Assembly (NCBI RefSeq): GCF_026183735.1
Contig: NZ_JAPFRE010000027.1
Span: 506,197 to 570,196, forward strand
DNA: 64,000 nt
Source of the DNA: Alteromonas sp. ASW11-130
Lineage (GTDB): Bacteria > Pseudomonadota > Gammaproteobacteria > Enterobacterales > Alteromonadaceae
Reading direction: 5' to 3'
Part shown: piece by piece, positions 46,347-59,100 of the stretch
Numbering within the stretch: the first letter of the stretch is position 1
How the letters are laid out: each line of letters opens with the position of its first letter
Position numbers and translations under genes: made by a program
Notes under the pieces: generated by a model
What the model was told of the DNA's origin: nothing
Databases searched by the model: none
What the model saw: the letters and a program-made list of their open reading frames with translations, nothing else

Positions 46347-47501
46347 CTAGAAAAATTCGATGGATTGGTGATGATTGCCCTCTTCTTGTTCAGCGGGAAT
46401 GGCAAATTCATCGATCTTCGTTTTTAATCTTATCGTTACGGCGCTTAAAAGCGTATCCAAATCCGCCATCCCTTCGTTATTCGCTCGGGACTCTAATTCT
46501 TTTTCAATTAGGTCCACAAAAAAGTTTTCCTGAACTTCAGTCAGTTCCAACTCATGAAAACTTAAGTGAATTTTCGCACTCACGGTATCTACTATAGTGC
46601 GCATTTCTTTACTTAAATTAATGACATTTTCATTTAATTTTCCCAGTACGACCTGCATATCGGAATATGTGTCATACAGAGCCTTTTGTTGCAATAGTTT
46701 GACATGTTGGGTGTTTATCGAAGTGATTAGCTTTGCGCCCATATCAAGAATACAGTCGTAAATAACGGTGTCATTGTCCGTGATATGTTTAACCAACAGT
46801 GAGACATCCCCATCATTAAGCATGATTCTTCTACCGAAACGGTAAATTCGCCCTTTGTCATGCAAAACATTAAACACCTTCTCTGTGGTCTCGTCGCATG
46901 GCGTTAAATCCGTGTCGAAATACTCAGTGTGGTTTTCGCTGCGTAACGATAACGCACAGTGAATCCCACTCCCTGCTAGCGTTAATAGAATTCTTTTGGC
47001 AATACTTCTGCTATCTCCTGCACTACTGATGGACGCTGCCAAGTCCATTCCAATTCCATAAATAGAAGCCTGACTTAACGCAGTTTGTGTAACCTCTTGC
47101 GACTCTGAAACCGCTTTTTTGACGCCATGAATGGCTTCGATATTCTTTTTTAGAGCCAAGATATTTTCGGTGAACTGTATGACTTTATACGGCTTGGTGA
47201 AGTAATAAGAGATCCCTCCCTGGAACGCCTTCGTCATGGCGACTTCACTTTTTTCTTCTGTTACTACAATAATAATAGGCTCAGAAAATTGATCACCTTC
47301 GTCAACGAGCGCCCCTAATGAATCAGCTGTTTGCTGTTCGATCTGCCATTCACAAATGACCAAATGCTGATGGTCAGTCTTAAGAGCGTGTGTGGCGGAT
47401 GGAAAATCCTTCACCTTACTTATATTAAAAGAGTCTGACAGTGCTAATTCGTAAATTTCGGATTGGGTATCGTCGGGTTCAACAATGAGTAAATTTAACA
47501 T
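46347..47501 (-). CDS. Response-regulator-like protein lacking the phosphoacceptor Asp
   Basis: A 384-residue protein. Residues 1-118 form a receiver-like domain: LLIVEPDD in the acidic pocket and YYFTKPY with the conserved Lys103. The phosphorylation position reads LVICEWQIE, giving Glu51 where Asp is expected. Residues about 150-384 have no recognised output domain; they contain two long helical stretches and could be a dimerisation or protein-interaction module. A Glu at this site can mimic phosphorylation, so it may be constitutively active. Convergent with the aminotransferase gene. Confidence 0.72.
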   Translation of the reverse strand: MLNLLIVEPDDTQSEIYELALSDSFNISKVKDFPSATHALKTDHQHLVICEWQIEQQTADSLGALVDEGDQFSEPIIIVVTEEKSEVAMTKAFQGGISYYFTKPYKVIQFTENILALKKNIEAIHGVKKAVSESQEVTQTALSQASIYGIGMDLAASISSAGDSRSIAKRILLTLAGSGIHCALSLRSENHTEYFDTDLTPCDETTEKVFNVLHDKGRIYRFGRRIMLNDGDVSLLVKHITDNDTVIYDCILDMGAKLITSINTQHVKLLQQKALYDTYSDMQVVLGKLNENVINLSKEMRTIVDTVSAKIHLSFHELELTEVQENFFVDLIEKELESRANNEGMADLDTLLSAVTIRLKTKIDEFAIPAEQEEGNHHQSIEFF

Positions 47502-48139
47502 TCAACCTCCCTATCAATTGCTTTCATCTAATACCCTATACATGAGTGCGTGAGCCCACATCTTCGCGGATTGATATAGGTGTTTGAGAGTGGAAATTTA
47601 ACGAGTAGCGATCTCCGATTAAATTTGTATAAAACCCACTTTCCACAAGTATAGGGGATAATTTAAAAAAATCGCCAATTACACATAATTAACGCTCTGC
47701 TTAGTAAAATTAATACCTGTAGCCGCCAGGTTATACCCCTTATAGCAATTGAATTAATCTATTGATCATTTCACGTTCAACCTCAACCAATGACCAAACT
47801 TTAACCAACCCTTTCTATTTTGTAATACTTTTAGCGGTTTTCCGGTGCTTGATAGTTACAGCGCTAATTTGGGCCACGAAATGGTGTGTAGCGCTTAGTT
47901 TTTAACGCTTTTAGTGCTGCTCTACCATTGTTCTTTTTTCAGTATTATTACAATTATGTGAAGAAAATTGGTAAAGGTGCTGGTATCATTCGCGTCCGCA
48001 GTAATAGCTGATTATATTAATTATTAATTCAGCGAAACGTTAAAAATATGTTGCCCACATTTAGACGCGGCGGCTATTTAAGATCAATCAATAACAATAA
48101 TAATATTTAAGTCAATATCGCATATTGCGGAGAAAACAC
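47502..48139. other. 638-base intergenic region upstream of the Oar-like receptor
   Basis: No gene seen. AT-rich, presumably containing divergent promoters for the response-regulator-like gene and the TonB-dependent receptor. I found no repeat, palindrome or promoter worth naming with confidence. Confidence 0.5.
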
Positions 48140-51100
48140 ATGCTAAAATTAACCCGAGTAGCCCTTTTGGTTACAAGTGCACTAGTTGCAACTGGCCAGG
48201 CTTCGGCGCAGGAAACCTCCTCAGAAATTCGTGGTCAGGTACTCGATACCTCTGGCAACCCAATTTCTGGTGCTATTGTCGAAGTTATCCATACCCCTAC
48301 AGGAACCAGGAAGGTTTTAACTACTACGGATAGCGGTATTTTCCAAACATCAGGACTAACAGTAGGTGGACCTTACATTGTTAGATTACAAGATGGTTCA
48401 CAGTACGAAGCGCAAACCATCGATGACTTATTTTTACAGTTAGGTCGAACTGCAAGCGTATCGTTAACCGCTGCAGAAAGTCAGCCTGAATATGAAACTA
48501 TCTCAGTGACTGGGCAAGTGGCGATGTCAGGTGCTTTAAAAAAAGGGCCAAGTTCTGAGTTTACTGAAGGTGACATCAACAAAACCCCTTCTATCAGTCG
48601 CGATATCAAGTCGTTATTAAAGCGTGACTCTAAAATTATCGTTGACCCCACCGCAGACGGCGGCCCGGCAATGTCAATTGCGGGAGGAAGCGTACGTGGT
48701 AACAGTCTGACCGTAGATGGTGTAAAACAAAACGATGACTTCGGTCTAAATAAGAATGGTTACCCAGGCCGTCGTACCCCGATTTCCCTTGATGCCATTG
48801 AACAGTTGTCGGTTAATATTGCCCCATTCGATGTAACCTATGGTGATTTCCAAGGTGGTAACGTAAACGTTGTCACTAAATCGGGGACGAATGAATTTCA
48901 TGGTTCTGCTTTCTACTTCCGTTCTGACGACAGCATGATCGGCGATGAAAGCGAAGGTCAAGATTTAAATATTGGCGAGTTCAAAGAAGACACTTATGGC
49001 TTCTCAGTTGGTGGACCTATTCTGGAAGACAAACTTTTCTTTTTCGCATCATATGAAAAATTTGAGTCGACTTCCCCCTACTCTTTTCCCTTCGACAACG
49101 AAAACGGAACTGTAGAGCCTAATGAGCGTATCGGTGTAACACAAGCCGATTTCAACCAGATTGCGCAAATTGCGCAAGATGTGTGGAACTATGACATTGG
49201 TGGCTACAACGTACCCAAAGAAGAAGAAGACGAAAAACTGCTGGTTAAATTAGATTGGTATATCAATGATGATCATCGTGCATCATTAACCTATCAAGAT
49301 AACGAAGGTAATACGGTTCGTGATTATTGGGTAGAGACTTTTCCTAACTCTAACGTTGCCAGTGCTGAATCAAACCGTTACAACCAAGCTGAAACGTTAG
49401 AAGCAGTTAGCTTACAGGTTTTCTCGGACTGGAATGATGATTTCTCTACTGAAATTAAGCTTTCAAATAAAAAGGTTGAAACCAGTCAGGATCCATTGCT
49501 AGGCGCTAACTTTGGTCAAATGCTGATAAATACCGACAATGGTGGGCAATTATATATAGGTCCAGATCAGTTCCGTCACGCCAATGAGTTAGATAACAAC
49601 CGTTTTGCAATGAAACTGAAAGGTGATTATTACCTCAATGACGAGCACAAGCTAACGTTTGGTTGGGAACATGAAGAATTAGAAGTTTACAACTTGTTTG
49701 TGTTCGGTTCATTAGGATTCTCCAATTTCGCCAGCGTTGACGATTTTGCCAATGATAGAACTGTGCACGTTTTCCAAAATGCGTTAGACGGAAACCCGCG
49801 TAGTGCTGTAGATGAATTTGAATATTCATTAGACACCTTCTATTTACAAGACGAGTGGAACATCAATTTTGATTTAACACTTACTTACGGCTTCCGTTAC
49901 ACAACGTACGCTAACGATGATCTGCCCGCGTATAACAAATTTTTTGAAGCTCGTCATGGCTACACCAATCAACACAACTATGATGGCTTAGACTTATTTG
50001 AACCTCGCGTAGGCTTTACCTATAACTTTGATGAAGAGACAGTATTTCGGGGTGGTTTAGGTCTATTTGGCGGCGGCGGTCCCAATGTTTGGCTTTCAAA
50101 TTCTTACGGAAACGACGGTGTTCGCAAAGCATTTAGAGTATGCGCGAGTGAACAAACAGGCCTTAGTGGTTTCGGCGTTGCGGTGTGTGATTTTGATGGG
50201 AGAACGACACCTCAAGTAATTCTGGATCAGCTTGCTGCGGCAAAAGGCATGAATAACGGTGATACCAACTCCGTGTCGCCTGATTTTGAAATACCGAGCG
50301 TGTGGAAATTAAACCTAGGTGTCGAACGCAGACAAGATATTCCTTATTTAGGTGAAGACTGGACGTTAAGTGCTGACTTCATTTTAAGCGAAGTCAACAA
50401 CGCAGCTATCTATCGTGAGCTTAACCTTGATCAAGTTGGCACGGCGCCTGACGGCCGCCCAATTTATAACGAGGTCTCACCCTTTGACCTTTCTTTGGAA
50501 AATACAGGTAAAGGCGGTGGCCAGGTTTGGAGCTTCAGCGCGAACAAGAACTGGTACACAGACTACGGTGTATTTGGGTTAGACCTTGGTTATACCTATC
50601 AGGATATAGACGAAGTTAATCCGGGTAATGCCTTCATTGCATTTGAAGGTTACTCGATGCCGGCAAACTATGACTTCCAATCTGAGACTCTTTATAACTC
50701 AGAATATGAAGTTCGCCACGCCTTGTCAGCAAACTTCAGCTGGAGTGAAGCACTGTTCGGTGACAACTTGACCACTATCAACGTCCTTTACACTGGCCGT
50801 TCGGGTAGACATTACAGCCATACCATGCGTTCAACTACTGCTGAGTTTGGCGGGTTTGTGAACTCTTCATTTGCTGACTGGACTGCGTACAACTCACAGT
50901 CACTGTACATTCCCACAGGACCAAATGATTCAATCGTTACCTACGCGCCAGGTTTCGATCAAGAGGCTTTCTTTGGTTATATCAATGGCAATGACTGTTT
51001 AGCTGACAATGCGGGTACGATTTCTCGCCGTCACGCTTGCGAGAGCGACTGGATTAACCGTATTGATGTACGTTTTATGCAGGAATTCATGATTACTGAT

Positions 51101-51328
51101 GAACAGGCTATCGAAGTTATCTTTGATATCGAAAACCTGGGTAATCTGTTGAATGATGACTGGGGCCGCGCTGCGGGTTATGTACAACCATTCAATGCGC
51201 CTGTTGTTGACGTATCAATTAATGACAATGGTCAGTACGTATACGATAACTTCTCTGAGCCACAACCAACAGTAGCATCTGTAGCATCTGTATGGAAAGT
51301 TCAGCTAGGTGTGCGTTACAGATTCTAA
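48140..51328 (+). CDS. Oar-like TonB-dependent receptor
   Basis: A 1062-residue outer-membrane protein. The signal peptide is about residues 1-24 (VALLVTSALVATGQASAQ). A carboxypeptidase-regulatory-like domain (SSEIRGQVLDTSGNPISGAIVEV) follows, then a plug with VRGNSLTVDGVKQND and VNVVTKSGTNEFHG, then the 22-strand barrel ending in WKVQLGVRYRF with the terminal Phe needed for BAM insertion. Oar-like receptors import large substrates or peptides. No classical TonB box is identifiable by eye. The ATG 48140 has GGAG 8 bases upstream; an in-frame TTG 48125 is less likely. A strong terminator follows. Confidence 0.9.
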   Translation: MLKLTRVALLVTSALVATGQASAQETSSEIRGQVLDTSGNPISGAIVEVIHTPTGTRKVLTTTDSGIFQTSGLTVGGPYIVRLQDGSQYEAQTIDDLFLQLGRTASVSLTAAESQPEYETISVTGQVAMSGALKKGPSSEFTEGDINKTPSISRDIKSLLKRDSKIIVDPTADGGPAMSIAGGSVRGNSLTVDGVKQNDDFGLNKNGYPGRRTPISLDAIEQLSVNIAPFDVTYGDFQGGNVNVVTKSGTNEFHGSAFYFRSDDSMIGDESEGQDLNIGEFKEDTYGFSVGGPILEDKLFFFASYEKFESTSPYSFPFDNENGTVEPNERIGVTQADFNQIAQIAQDVWNYDIGGYNVPKEEEDEKLLVKLDWYINDDHRASLTYQDNEGNTVRDYWVETFPNSNVASAESNRYNQAETLEAVSLQVFSDWNDDFSTEIKLSNKKVETSQDPLLGANFGQMLINTDNGGQLYIGPDQFRHANELDNNRFAMKLKGDYYLNDEHKLTFGWEHEELEVYNLFVFGSLGFSNFASVDDFANDRTVHVFQNALDGNPRSAVDEFEYSLDTFYLQDEWNINFDLTLTYGFRYTTYANDDLPAYNKFFEARHGYTNQHNYDGLDLFEPRVGFTYNFDEETVFRGGLGLFGGGGPNVWLSNSYGNDGVRKAFRVCASEQTGLSGFGVAVCDFDGRTTPQVILDQLAAAKGMNNGDTNSVSPDFEIPSVWKLNLGVERRQDIPYLGEDWTLSADFILSEVNNAAIYRELNLDQVGTAPDGRPIYNEVSPFDLSLENTGKGGGQVWSFSANKNWYTDYGVFGLDLGYTYQDIDEVNPGNAFIAFEGYSMPANYDFQSETLYNSEYEVRHALSANFSWSEALFGDNLTTINVLYTGRSGRHYSHTMRSTTAEFGGFVNSSFADWTAYNSQSLYIPTGPNDSIVTYAPGFDQEAFFGYINGNDCLADNAGTISRRHACESDWINRIDVRFMQEFMITDEQAIEVIFDIENLGNLLNDDWGRAAGYVQPFNAPVVDVSINDNGQYVYDNFSEPQPTVASVASVWKVQLGVRYRF

Positions 51329-51368
51329 TAAGCGCTCCTTAGGAGCTGAGTCGACGTTTTAAAGTAAA

Positions 51369-51395
51369 GACCCTCAATATTGAGGGTCTTTTTTT
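51369..51395 (+). terminator. Rho-independent terminator of the Oar-like receptor gene
   Basis: Perfect 8-bp stem GACCCTCA/TGAGGGTC, 4-base loop, then seven T residues. Confidence 0.93.
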
Positions 51396-51402
51396 AGGTA
51401 TT

Positions 51403-51434
51403 AAAAAACCTGCTATCAACTAGATAGCAGGTTT
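51403..51434 (-). terminator. Rho-independent terminator of clpS-clpA
   Basis: Perfect 12-bp stem AAACCTGCTATC/GATAGCAGGTTT with a 5-base loop; on the minus strand the stem leads into a T run. It is 30 bases past the clpA stop. Confidence 0.88.
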
Positions 51435-51463
51435 AATTGCAATGTAGTGGTATGGAGCGTTTT

Positions 51464-53740
51464 CTAGCTCTCTTCAGCTTCCTGCTTTTCGGTACTTTGC
51501 ATATTATAGGTGAAGTTTAATTTGTCACCGTCATATTCAACATTAACATTACCACCTTTATTCAGTTCGCCAAATAACAGTTCATTAGCTAGTTCTTTCT
51601 TAATTTCTTCTTTTATCAGACGCGCCATGGGTCTTGCTCCCATTGCTTTGTCATAACCTTTTTCTGCAAGGTAAGAACGTGCGCCCTGCGATACTTCCAA
51701 AGATACCCCTTTCACGTCCAACTGCGCCTGCAATTCAATAATAAATTTATCCACTACTTGAAGGATAACCTCTACATCGAGGTGATTAAACCATATGATG
51801 CCATCAAGCCGATTTCTAAATTCGGGGGAAAACACTTTATTAATTTCCGACAATGCATCATGGCTATGATCCTGTTGACGGAAACCAATAGATTTTCTTA
51901 CTGTTTCCTGCACACCCGCGTTCGTAGTCATCACCATCACTACATTACGGAAATCAACTTTTCGACCGTTGTTATCGGTTAAGGTACCGTGATCCATCAC
52001 CTGCAGTAAGATGTTGTAAATATCACTGTGTGCCTTTTCTATTTCGTCCAGTAACACCACTGAATAGGGATGCTTAATGACCGCGTCGGTTAATAACCCT
52101 CCCTGATCAAAGCCGACGTAACCCGGAGGCGCACCAATTAAACGGCTCACAGCATGGCGTTCCATGTATTCTGACATATCAAAACGCACCAGCTCTACGC
52201 CCATAATTTTTGCCAACTGCTGGGTCACTTCTGTTTTACCCACCCCCGTTGGCCCTGCAAACAGAAAACTACCAATTGGTTTTGTTTCAGTACCTAAACC
52301 TGAACGTGACAGATGAATAGCGTCGGTAAGCGTTTCTATAGCTTTATCCTGACCAAATACCACCATCTTAAGGTTACGACCTAAATTTTGGAGCACGTCT
52401 TTATCAGAAGCCGATACCGACTTCTCTGGAATGCGTGCCATTTTCGCTATGATTTGCTCGATATCTCCCACACTAATGGTTTTCTTACGCTTAGATTGGG
52501 GCAGCAAGCGTTGACTCGCTCCCGCCTCATCAATCACATCAATAGCTTTATCTGGTAAGTGACGTTCATTAATATATTTAGCAGAAAGTTCGGCAGCGGC
52601 TTGTAACGCTTTTTGCGTGAAACGAACACTATGATGTTCTTCATACCGTGATTTAAGACCTTGAAGAATCTTTGTAGTATCACTTACACTCGGCTCAGAA
52701 ACATCAATCTTCTGAAAGCGTCGTGCCAACGCCCTATCCTTTTCAAATATTCCCTGATATTCCTGAAAGGTGGTGGAACCCACACAGCGTAACTCGCCAC
52801 TACTTAGTTTAGGCTTGAGTAAATTAGAGGCATCCATCACCCCACCAGAGGCTGCTCCCGCGCCAATAATGGTATGTATTTCATCAATAAACAGGATAGC
52901 GTCTTCATTTTTACTCAATTCGCGTAGAATAGCTTTTAGCCTTTTTTCGAAGTCACCACGATATTTAGTCCCTGCAAGCAGTCCACCTAAATCGAGCGAA
53001 TAGATCGTGCTATTCTCGATAACTGCCGGCACCGTTTCATGCTCGATACGATAGGCTAAGCCTTCGGCAATTGCAGTTTTTCCCACTCCAGCTTCGCCCA
53101 CCAGTAGCGGGTTATTTTTACGTCGGCGACAAAGGATCTGAATAGTGCGTTCTAACTCGGAATCCCGCCCAATCAAAGGGTCAATCTTGCCTTCTTTCGC
53201 TAACTTGTTCAGGTCAGTTGCATATTTAGCAAGTGCAGAACCGCCCTCTTCGGCCTCGGTGGCTTCTTCCGAAGATTCAGTAGAAGAAGTTCCTTCTTCA
53301 TCCGCTTTGCTTACCCCATGACTAATGAAGTTCACCACATCTAGGCGCGTTACATCCGACTTTTTAAGAATATAAACCGCTTGGGATTCTTGCTCACTGA
53401 AAATGGCGACCAATACATTGGCCCCCGTCACTTCGTCTTTACCAGACGACTGAACATGGAAGACTGCTCGTTGTAATACACGCTGAAAGCCCAAGGTTGG
53501 TTGGGTCTCCCTCTCATTACTCTGGTCTTCTAAAATTAATGGTGTGGTATCTTTTACAAATTCAATTAATTCGCCTTTGATAGAGTCAATGTTCGCTCCA
53601 CACGCTTTTAACGCTTCCTGAGCAGCACTGTTATCCAATAGCGCAAGCAGCAGATGCTCAACTGTCATGAATTCATGGCGATGTTCTCTGGCAAAAACAA
53701 ACGCTTCATTTAAGGTTTGTTCTAAATCTTTATTCAGCAT
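51464..53740 (-). CDS. clpA: ATP-dependent Clp protease ATPase subunit ClpA
   Basis: A 758-residue protein, the same length as E. coli ClpA. The N domain (LNKDLEQTLNEAFVFAREHRHEFMTVEHLLLALL) is followed by two AAA+ modules with Walker A GEAGVGKT and GPTGVGKT, Walker B ILFIDEIHT and VVLLDEIEKA, and the MDASNLLKP pore region. RNRLDGIIWFNHL precedes the D2 small domain. ClpA unfolds substrates and feeds ClpP. An acidic linker (SSTESSEEATEAEEGG) separates the N domain and D1. It follows clpS by 23 bases on the same transcript. Confidence 0.96.
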   Translation of the reverse strand: MLNKDLEQTLNEAFVFAREHRHEFMTVEHLLLALLDNSAAQEALKACGANIDSIKGELIEFVKDTTPLILEDQSNERETQPTLGFQRVLQRAVFHVQSSGKDEVTGANVLVAIFSEQESQAVYILKKSDVTRLDVVNFISHGVSKADEEGTSSTESSEEATEAEEGGSALAKYATDLNKLAKEGKIDPLIGRDSELERTIQILCRRRKNNPLLVGEAGVGKTAIAEGLAYRIEHETVPAVIENSTIYSLDLGGLLAGTKYRGDFEKRLKAILRELSKNEDAILFIDEIHTIIGAGAASGGVMDASNLLKPKLSSGELRCVGSTTFQEYQGIFEKDRALARRFQKIDVSEPSVSDTTKILQGLKSRYEEHHSVRFTQKALQAAAELSAKYINERHLPDKAIDVIDEAGASQRLLPQSKRKKTISVGDIEQIIAKMARIPEKSVSASDKDVLQNLGRNLKMVVFGQDKAIETLTDAIHLSRSGLGTETKPIGSFLFAGPTGVGKTEVTQQLAKIMGVELVRFDMSEYMERHAVSRLIGAPPGYVGFDQGGLLTDAVIKHPYSVVLLDEIEKAHSDIYNILLQVMDHGTLTDNNGRKVDFRNVVMVMTTNAGVQETVRKSIGFRQQDHSHDALSEINKVFSPEFRNRLDGIIWFNHLDVEVILQVVDKFIIELQAQLDVKGVSLEVSQGARSYLAEKGYDKAMGARPMARLIKEEIKKELANELLFGELNKGGNVNVEYDGDKLNFTYNMQSTEKQEAEES

Positions 53741-53763
53741 AATACGCGCCCTCTATTGGTTAA

Positions 53764-54084
53764 CTACGCCTGCTCCATGGAACACATAAGCGGATGTTGA
53801 TGCTTACGTGCATACTGATTGACTTGCATCACTTTCGTTTCGGCTACTTCGGCAGTGTATACACCGCAAATAGCTTTTCCTTGATAATGTACGGTCAGCA
53901 TTAGCTGATTGGCCTTTTCAGTATCCATATTAAAAAATTGCATGAGCACTTCGACTACAAAATCCATTGGAGTGTAGTCATCATTGTTCAACAACACTTT
54001 ATACATCGGCGGCGGTTCAACTTTCTTGCGCACCGTTTCACGCAATTTCTCTTTCTCAATACTAATGGTGTTGTCTTTACTCAT
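53764..54084 (-). CDS. clpS: Clp protease adaptor ClpS
   Basis: A 106-residue adaptor (E. coli ClpS also 106). The core [24 protein letters not shown] contains the N-degron pocket residues (NNDDYTPM); [20 protein letters not shown] completes the domain. The N-terminal tail (about 25 residues, charged) is the part that enters ClpA. It delivers N-end-rule substrates to ClpAP. Just upstream of clpA, and divergent from cspD by 199 bases, as in E. coli. Confidence 0.95.
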   Translation of the reverse strand: MSKDNTISIEKEKLRETVRKKVEPPPMYKVLLNNDDYTPMDFVVEVLMQFFNMDTEKANQLMLTVHYQGKAICGVYTAEVAETKVMQVNQYARKHQHPLMCSMEQA

Positions 54085-54283
54085 AATTTAATCATAGTTT
54101 GTACCCAGCGGATTACTTAGAATTATTTTAATATTAATTATTCAATTTAGCCTTGACATCCGATGGTTAAAATATCTACAGTTTGTCTGTGATAAAGATT
54201 GTGACAGCTTTATCGCAGTGTTCCTATAGTTTTATTGTGGGGACATATTTGTGTGAGTTCAAGGATTAAGAGGAAGTCGAAGT

Positions 54284-54502
54284 ATGGCGGTTGGTAAAGT
54301 AAAGTGGTTTAACAATGCAAAAGGTTTCGGATTTATCGTTCCTGAAGACGGTGGAGAAGACATCTTCGCGCATTACTCAACCATTCAAATGGAAGGTTAT
54401 CGTTCCCTCAAAGCGGGTCAGGAAGTGACCTTTGAAGTACAACAGGGACCGAAAGGCTTGCACGCTGAGAATATCGGTTTGAAAGATGAGCCGGAGCGTT
54501 AA
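54284..54502 (+). CDS. cspD: Cold-shock-like protein CspD
   Basis: A 72-residue cold-shock domain. [12 protein letters not shown] holds RNP1, and [18 protein letters not shown] is RNP2 plus the segment typical of CspD; the end is EPER, short by two residues relative to E. coli CspD. CspD binds single-stranded DNA and inhibits replication in stationary phase. The ATG has AAGAGGAAG upstream. Conserved divergent arrangement with clpS-clpA. It ends before a 16-bp stem terminator. Confidence 0.93.
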   Translation: MAVGKVKWFNNAKGFGFIVPEDGGEDIFAHYSTIQMEGYRSLKAGQEVTFEVQQGPKGLHAENIGLKDEPER

Positions 54503-54528
54503 AAGTTAAACCTGAATTAATTTTAAAC

Positions 54529-54575
54529 AAAAAAGGTCTTTTATTGATTCCTTTTGAATATAAAAGACCTTTTTT
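54529..54575. terminator. Terminator of cspD
   Basis: Perfect 16-bp inverted repeat whose arms read AAAAAAGGTCTTTTAT and its complement, with a 15-base loop. The stem ends in T6 on both strands, so it can act in either direction. Confidence 0.9.
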
Positions 54576-54586
54576 ATGGCTGTAGA

Positions 54587-54607
54587 CCGACCTTTTTAAA
54601 AGGTCGG
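54587..54607. repeat. 21-bp palindrome between two terminators
   Basis: Ten-base arms CCGACCTTTT and AAAAGGTCGG around a single central T. It shares the words GACCTTTT and AAAAGGTC with the terminator 12 bases upstream. The role is unclear; it may be an operator or a transcript-stabilising element. Confidence 0.75.
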
Positions 54608-54695
54608 CAATATAGATGCAAGCAGAAGTGAGCGTGATTCACTCTTCTGGAAGATAGTGTTGTGCCAGAATTAATAAGTTAATATTCCATTCAAT

Positions 54696-54725
54696 AAAAA
54701 AGCCCGGTTCATAACCGGGCTTTTT
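54696..54725. terminator. Terminator of icd
   Basis: Perfect 9-bp stem AGCCCGGTT/AACCGGGCT with a CAT loop, flanked by A5 on the left and T on the right, so it works on either strand. It lies 28 bases past the icd stop on the minus strand. Confidence 0.88.
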
Positions 54726-54752
54726 AATGTCTATTGTTGCTGGTTAAGTGAA

Positions 54753-57296
<2,544 letters not shown>

Positions 57297-57857
57297 ATGA
57301 AAAAACAGTCAAAAACACTACGCTCCACAATAGTTCTATTTAACAAACCGTTTAATGTTCTTTCTCAATTTACTGACGCAGATAATCGCCAAACCCTCAG
57401 TGATTTCATCCAAATTCCCGATGTTTACGCAGCAGGTCGGCTCGATCGCGACTCCGAAGGCTTACTTGTTTTAACCAACGACGGTAAATTACAACATAAA
57501 CTTGCTCACCCCAAAGCTAAAACCAGCAAAACATACTGGGTTCAAGTAGAAGGCGAACCCGATCAAAACGCCATTAATGCGCTTAAAGAAGGTGTAGAGT
57601 TAAAAGACGGATTAACTCAACCAGCTAAAGTTGAACTTATGTCGGAGCCCACAGTATGGGAGCGGGATCCGCCGGTAAGATTCAGAAAACATATTCCCAC
57701 TTCCTGGTTACGTATCACTATCAGCGAAGGCAAAAACCGGCAAGTGAGAAGGATGACCGCGCATGTGGGCTACCCTACTCTGCGCCTTATCCGTTATCGT
57801 TTAGGAAACTGGACGATCGATGGTATTCCAAATGGTCATTATGTAACCTTGACTTAA
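57297..57857 (+). CDS. rluE: 23S rRNA pseudouridine synthase RluE
   Basis: A 186-residue RsuA/RluE-type enzyme without the S4 domain, as is usual for RluE. The catalytic Asp50 is in [19 protein letters not shown]. The stretches [19 protein letters not shown] opening, [20 protein letters not shown] and [18 protein letters not shown] match E. coli RluE, which modifies U2457 in 23S rRNA. The first six residues (KKQSKT) are basic. It stands 119 bases upstream of mnmA on the same strand. Confidence 0.93.
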   Translation: MKKQSKTLRSTIVLFNKPFNVLSQFTDADNRQTLSDFIQIPDVYAAGRLDRDSEGLLVLTNDGKLQHKLAHPKAKTSKTYWVQVEGEPDQNAINALKEGVELKDGLTQPAKVELMSEPTVWERDPPVRFRKHIPTSWLRITISEGKNRQVRRMTAHVGYPTLRLIRYRLGNWTIDGIPNGHYVTLT

Positions 57858-57976
57858 CGTAAATATTACTTGCTTTTCACTTCATCAAGAAAGCCCGACC
57901 TGAACGTGTCAATTGCCAATTATTCTGTTAAGATCCGCGACCTTTAATTTGCTCCAGAGGATACAAGGTACTCACC

Positions 57977-59098
57977 GTGTCAACTTCTTCAAAATCCATT
58001 GCTGATCCAGCTTCCAAGAAAGTCATCGTCGGGATGTCTGGCGGCGTAGATTCTTCCGTTTCCGCATACCTACTTAAAGAACAAGGGTATCAGGTGGAAG
58101 GCCTATTTATGAAAAACTGGGAAGAGGATGACAATGACGAGTACTGTGCCGCAGCTGAAGATTTGAAAGATGCACAATCCGTTGCAGACAAACTTGATAT
58201 CCCGCTACATACAATCAACTTCGCAGCCGAATATTGGGACAATGTATTTGAGTACTTTTTGGAAGAGTACAAAGCCGGTCGCACGCCCAATCCCGACATC
58301 ATGTGTAACAAGGAAATTAAATTCAAAGCGTTTCTTGAATTTGCTGCTGAAGATTTAGGCGCAGATTATATTGCTACGGGACACTATGTTCGTCGCCGAC
58401 ACCAGGGTGAGCATTGGCAACTATTGCGTGGTTTAGATACTAACAAAGATCAAAGCTATTTTTTGTACACGTTAGGTGAACAACATGTGGCCAAAACACT
58501 GTTTCCTGTAGGCGAGTTAGAAAAGCCGTTAGTAAGAAAAATTGCTGAAGAGCAAGGACTTATTACCCACGATAAAAAAGACTCGACTGGGATTTGTTTT
58601 ATTGGTGAGCGTAAATTTAAAGACTTCCTTTCTCGCTATCTGCCCGCCCAACCCGGTCAAATCGAAACGGCTGAAGGGAAGTTAATAGGTGAACATGAAG
58701 GCTTGATGTACCACACGCTAGGCCAACGAAAAGGGTTGCATATTGGCGGTTTAAAAGAGCACGGTGATGAACCCTGGTACGTGGTGGATAAAGATGTTAA
58801 GCGAAATGTTCTGATTGTCGGCCAGGGTGCAGATCACCCTCGCCTATATTCTAACGGTTTAGTAGCAAAGCAGCTACACTGGGTAGATCGAAAAGAACTG
58901 GTAACGCCTGTTAAAGCAGTTGTGAAAACGCGTTACCGTCAAACCGATATTCCCTGCACAATCACGCCTACTTCCTCAGGTGAAGTAACAGTAATGTTTG
59001 ATTCACCACAAAAAGCGGTAACTCCTGGCCAATCAGCCGTTTTTTATCAGGACGAAGTATGTCTCGGTGGTGGAATTATAGAGAGTTATATTCGTTAG
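57977..59098 (+). CDS. mnmA: tRNA 2-thiouridylase MnmA
   Basis: A 373-residue PP-loop enzyme. The loop is [15 protein letters not shown] (residues 19-33); the catalytic Cys110 is in [10 protein letters not shown] and the second, Cys207, in [21 protein letters not shown] and ATGHYVRR are also conserved. It activates U34 of tRNA Lys, Glu and Gln with ATP and adds sulfur delivered by TusE. The start is GTG. The next gene, hflD, starts two bases after the stop. Confidence 0.96.
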   Translation: MSTSSKSIADPASKKVIVGMSGGVDSSVSAYLLKEQGYQVEGLFMKNWEEDDNDEYCAAAEDLKDAQSVADKLDIPLHTINFAAEYWDNVFEYFLEEYKAGRTPNPDIMCNKEIKFKAFLEFAAEDLGADYIATGHYVRRRHQGEHWQLLRGLDTNKDQSYFLYTLGEQHVAKTLFPVGELEKPLVRKIAEEQGLITHDKKDSTGICFIGERKFKDFLSRYLPAQPGQIETAEGKLIGEHEGLMYHTLGQRKGLHIGGLKEHGDEPWYVVDKDVKRNVLIVGQGADHPRLYSNGLVAKQLHWVDRKELVTPVKAVVKTRYRQTDIPCTITPTSSGEVTVMFDSPQKAVTPGQSAVFYQDEVCLGGGIIESYIR

Positions 59099-59100
59099 TT

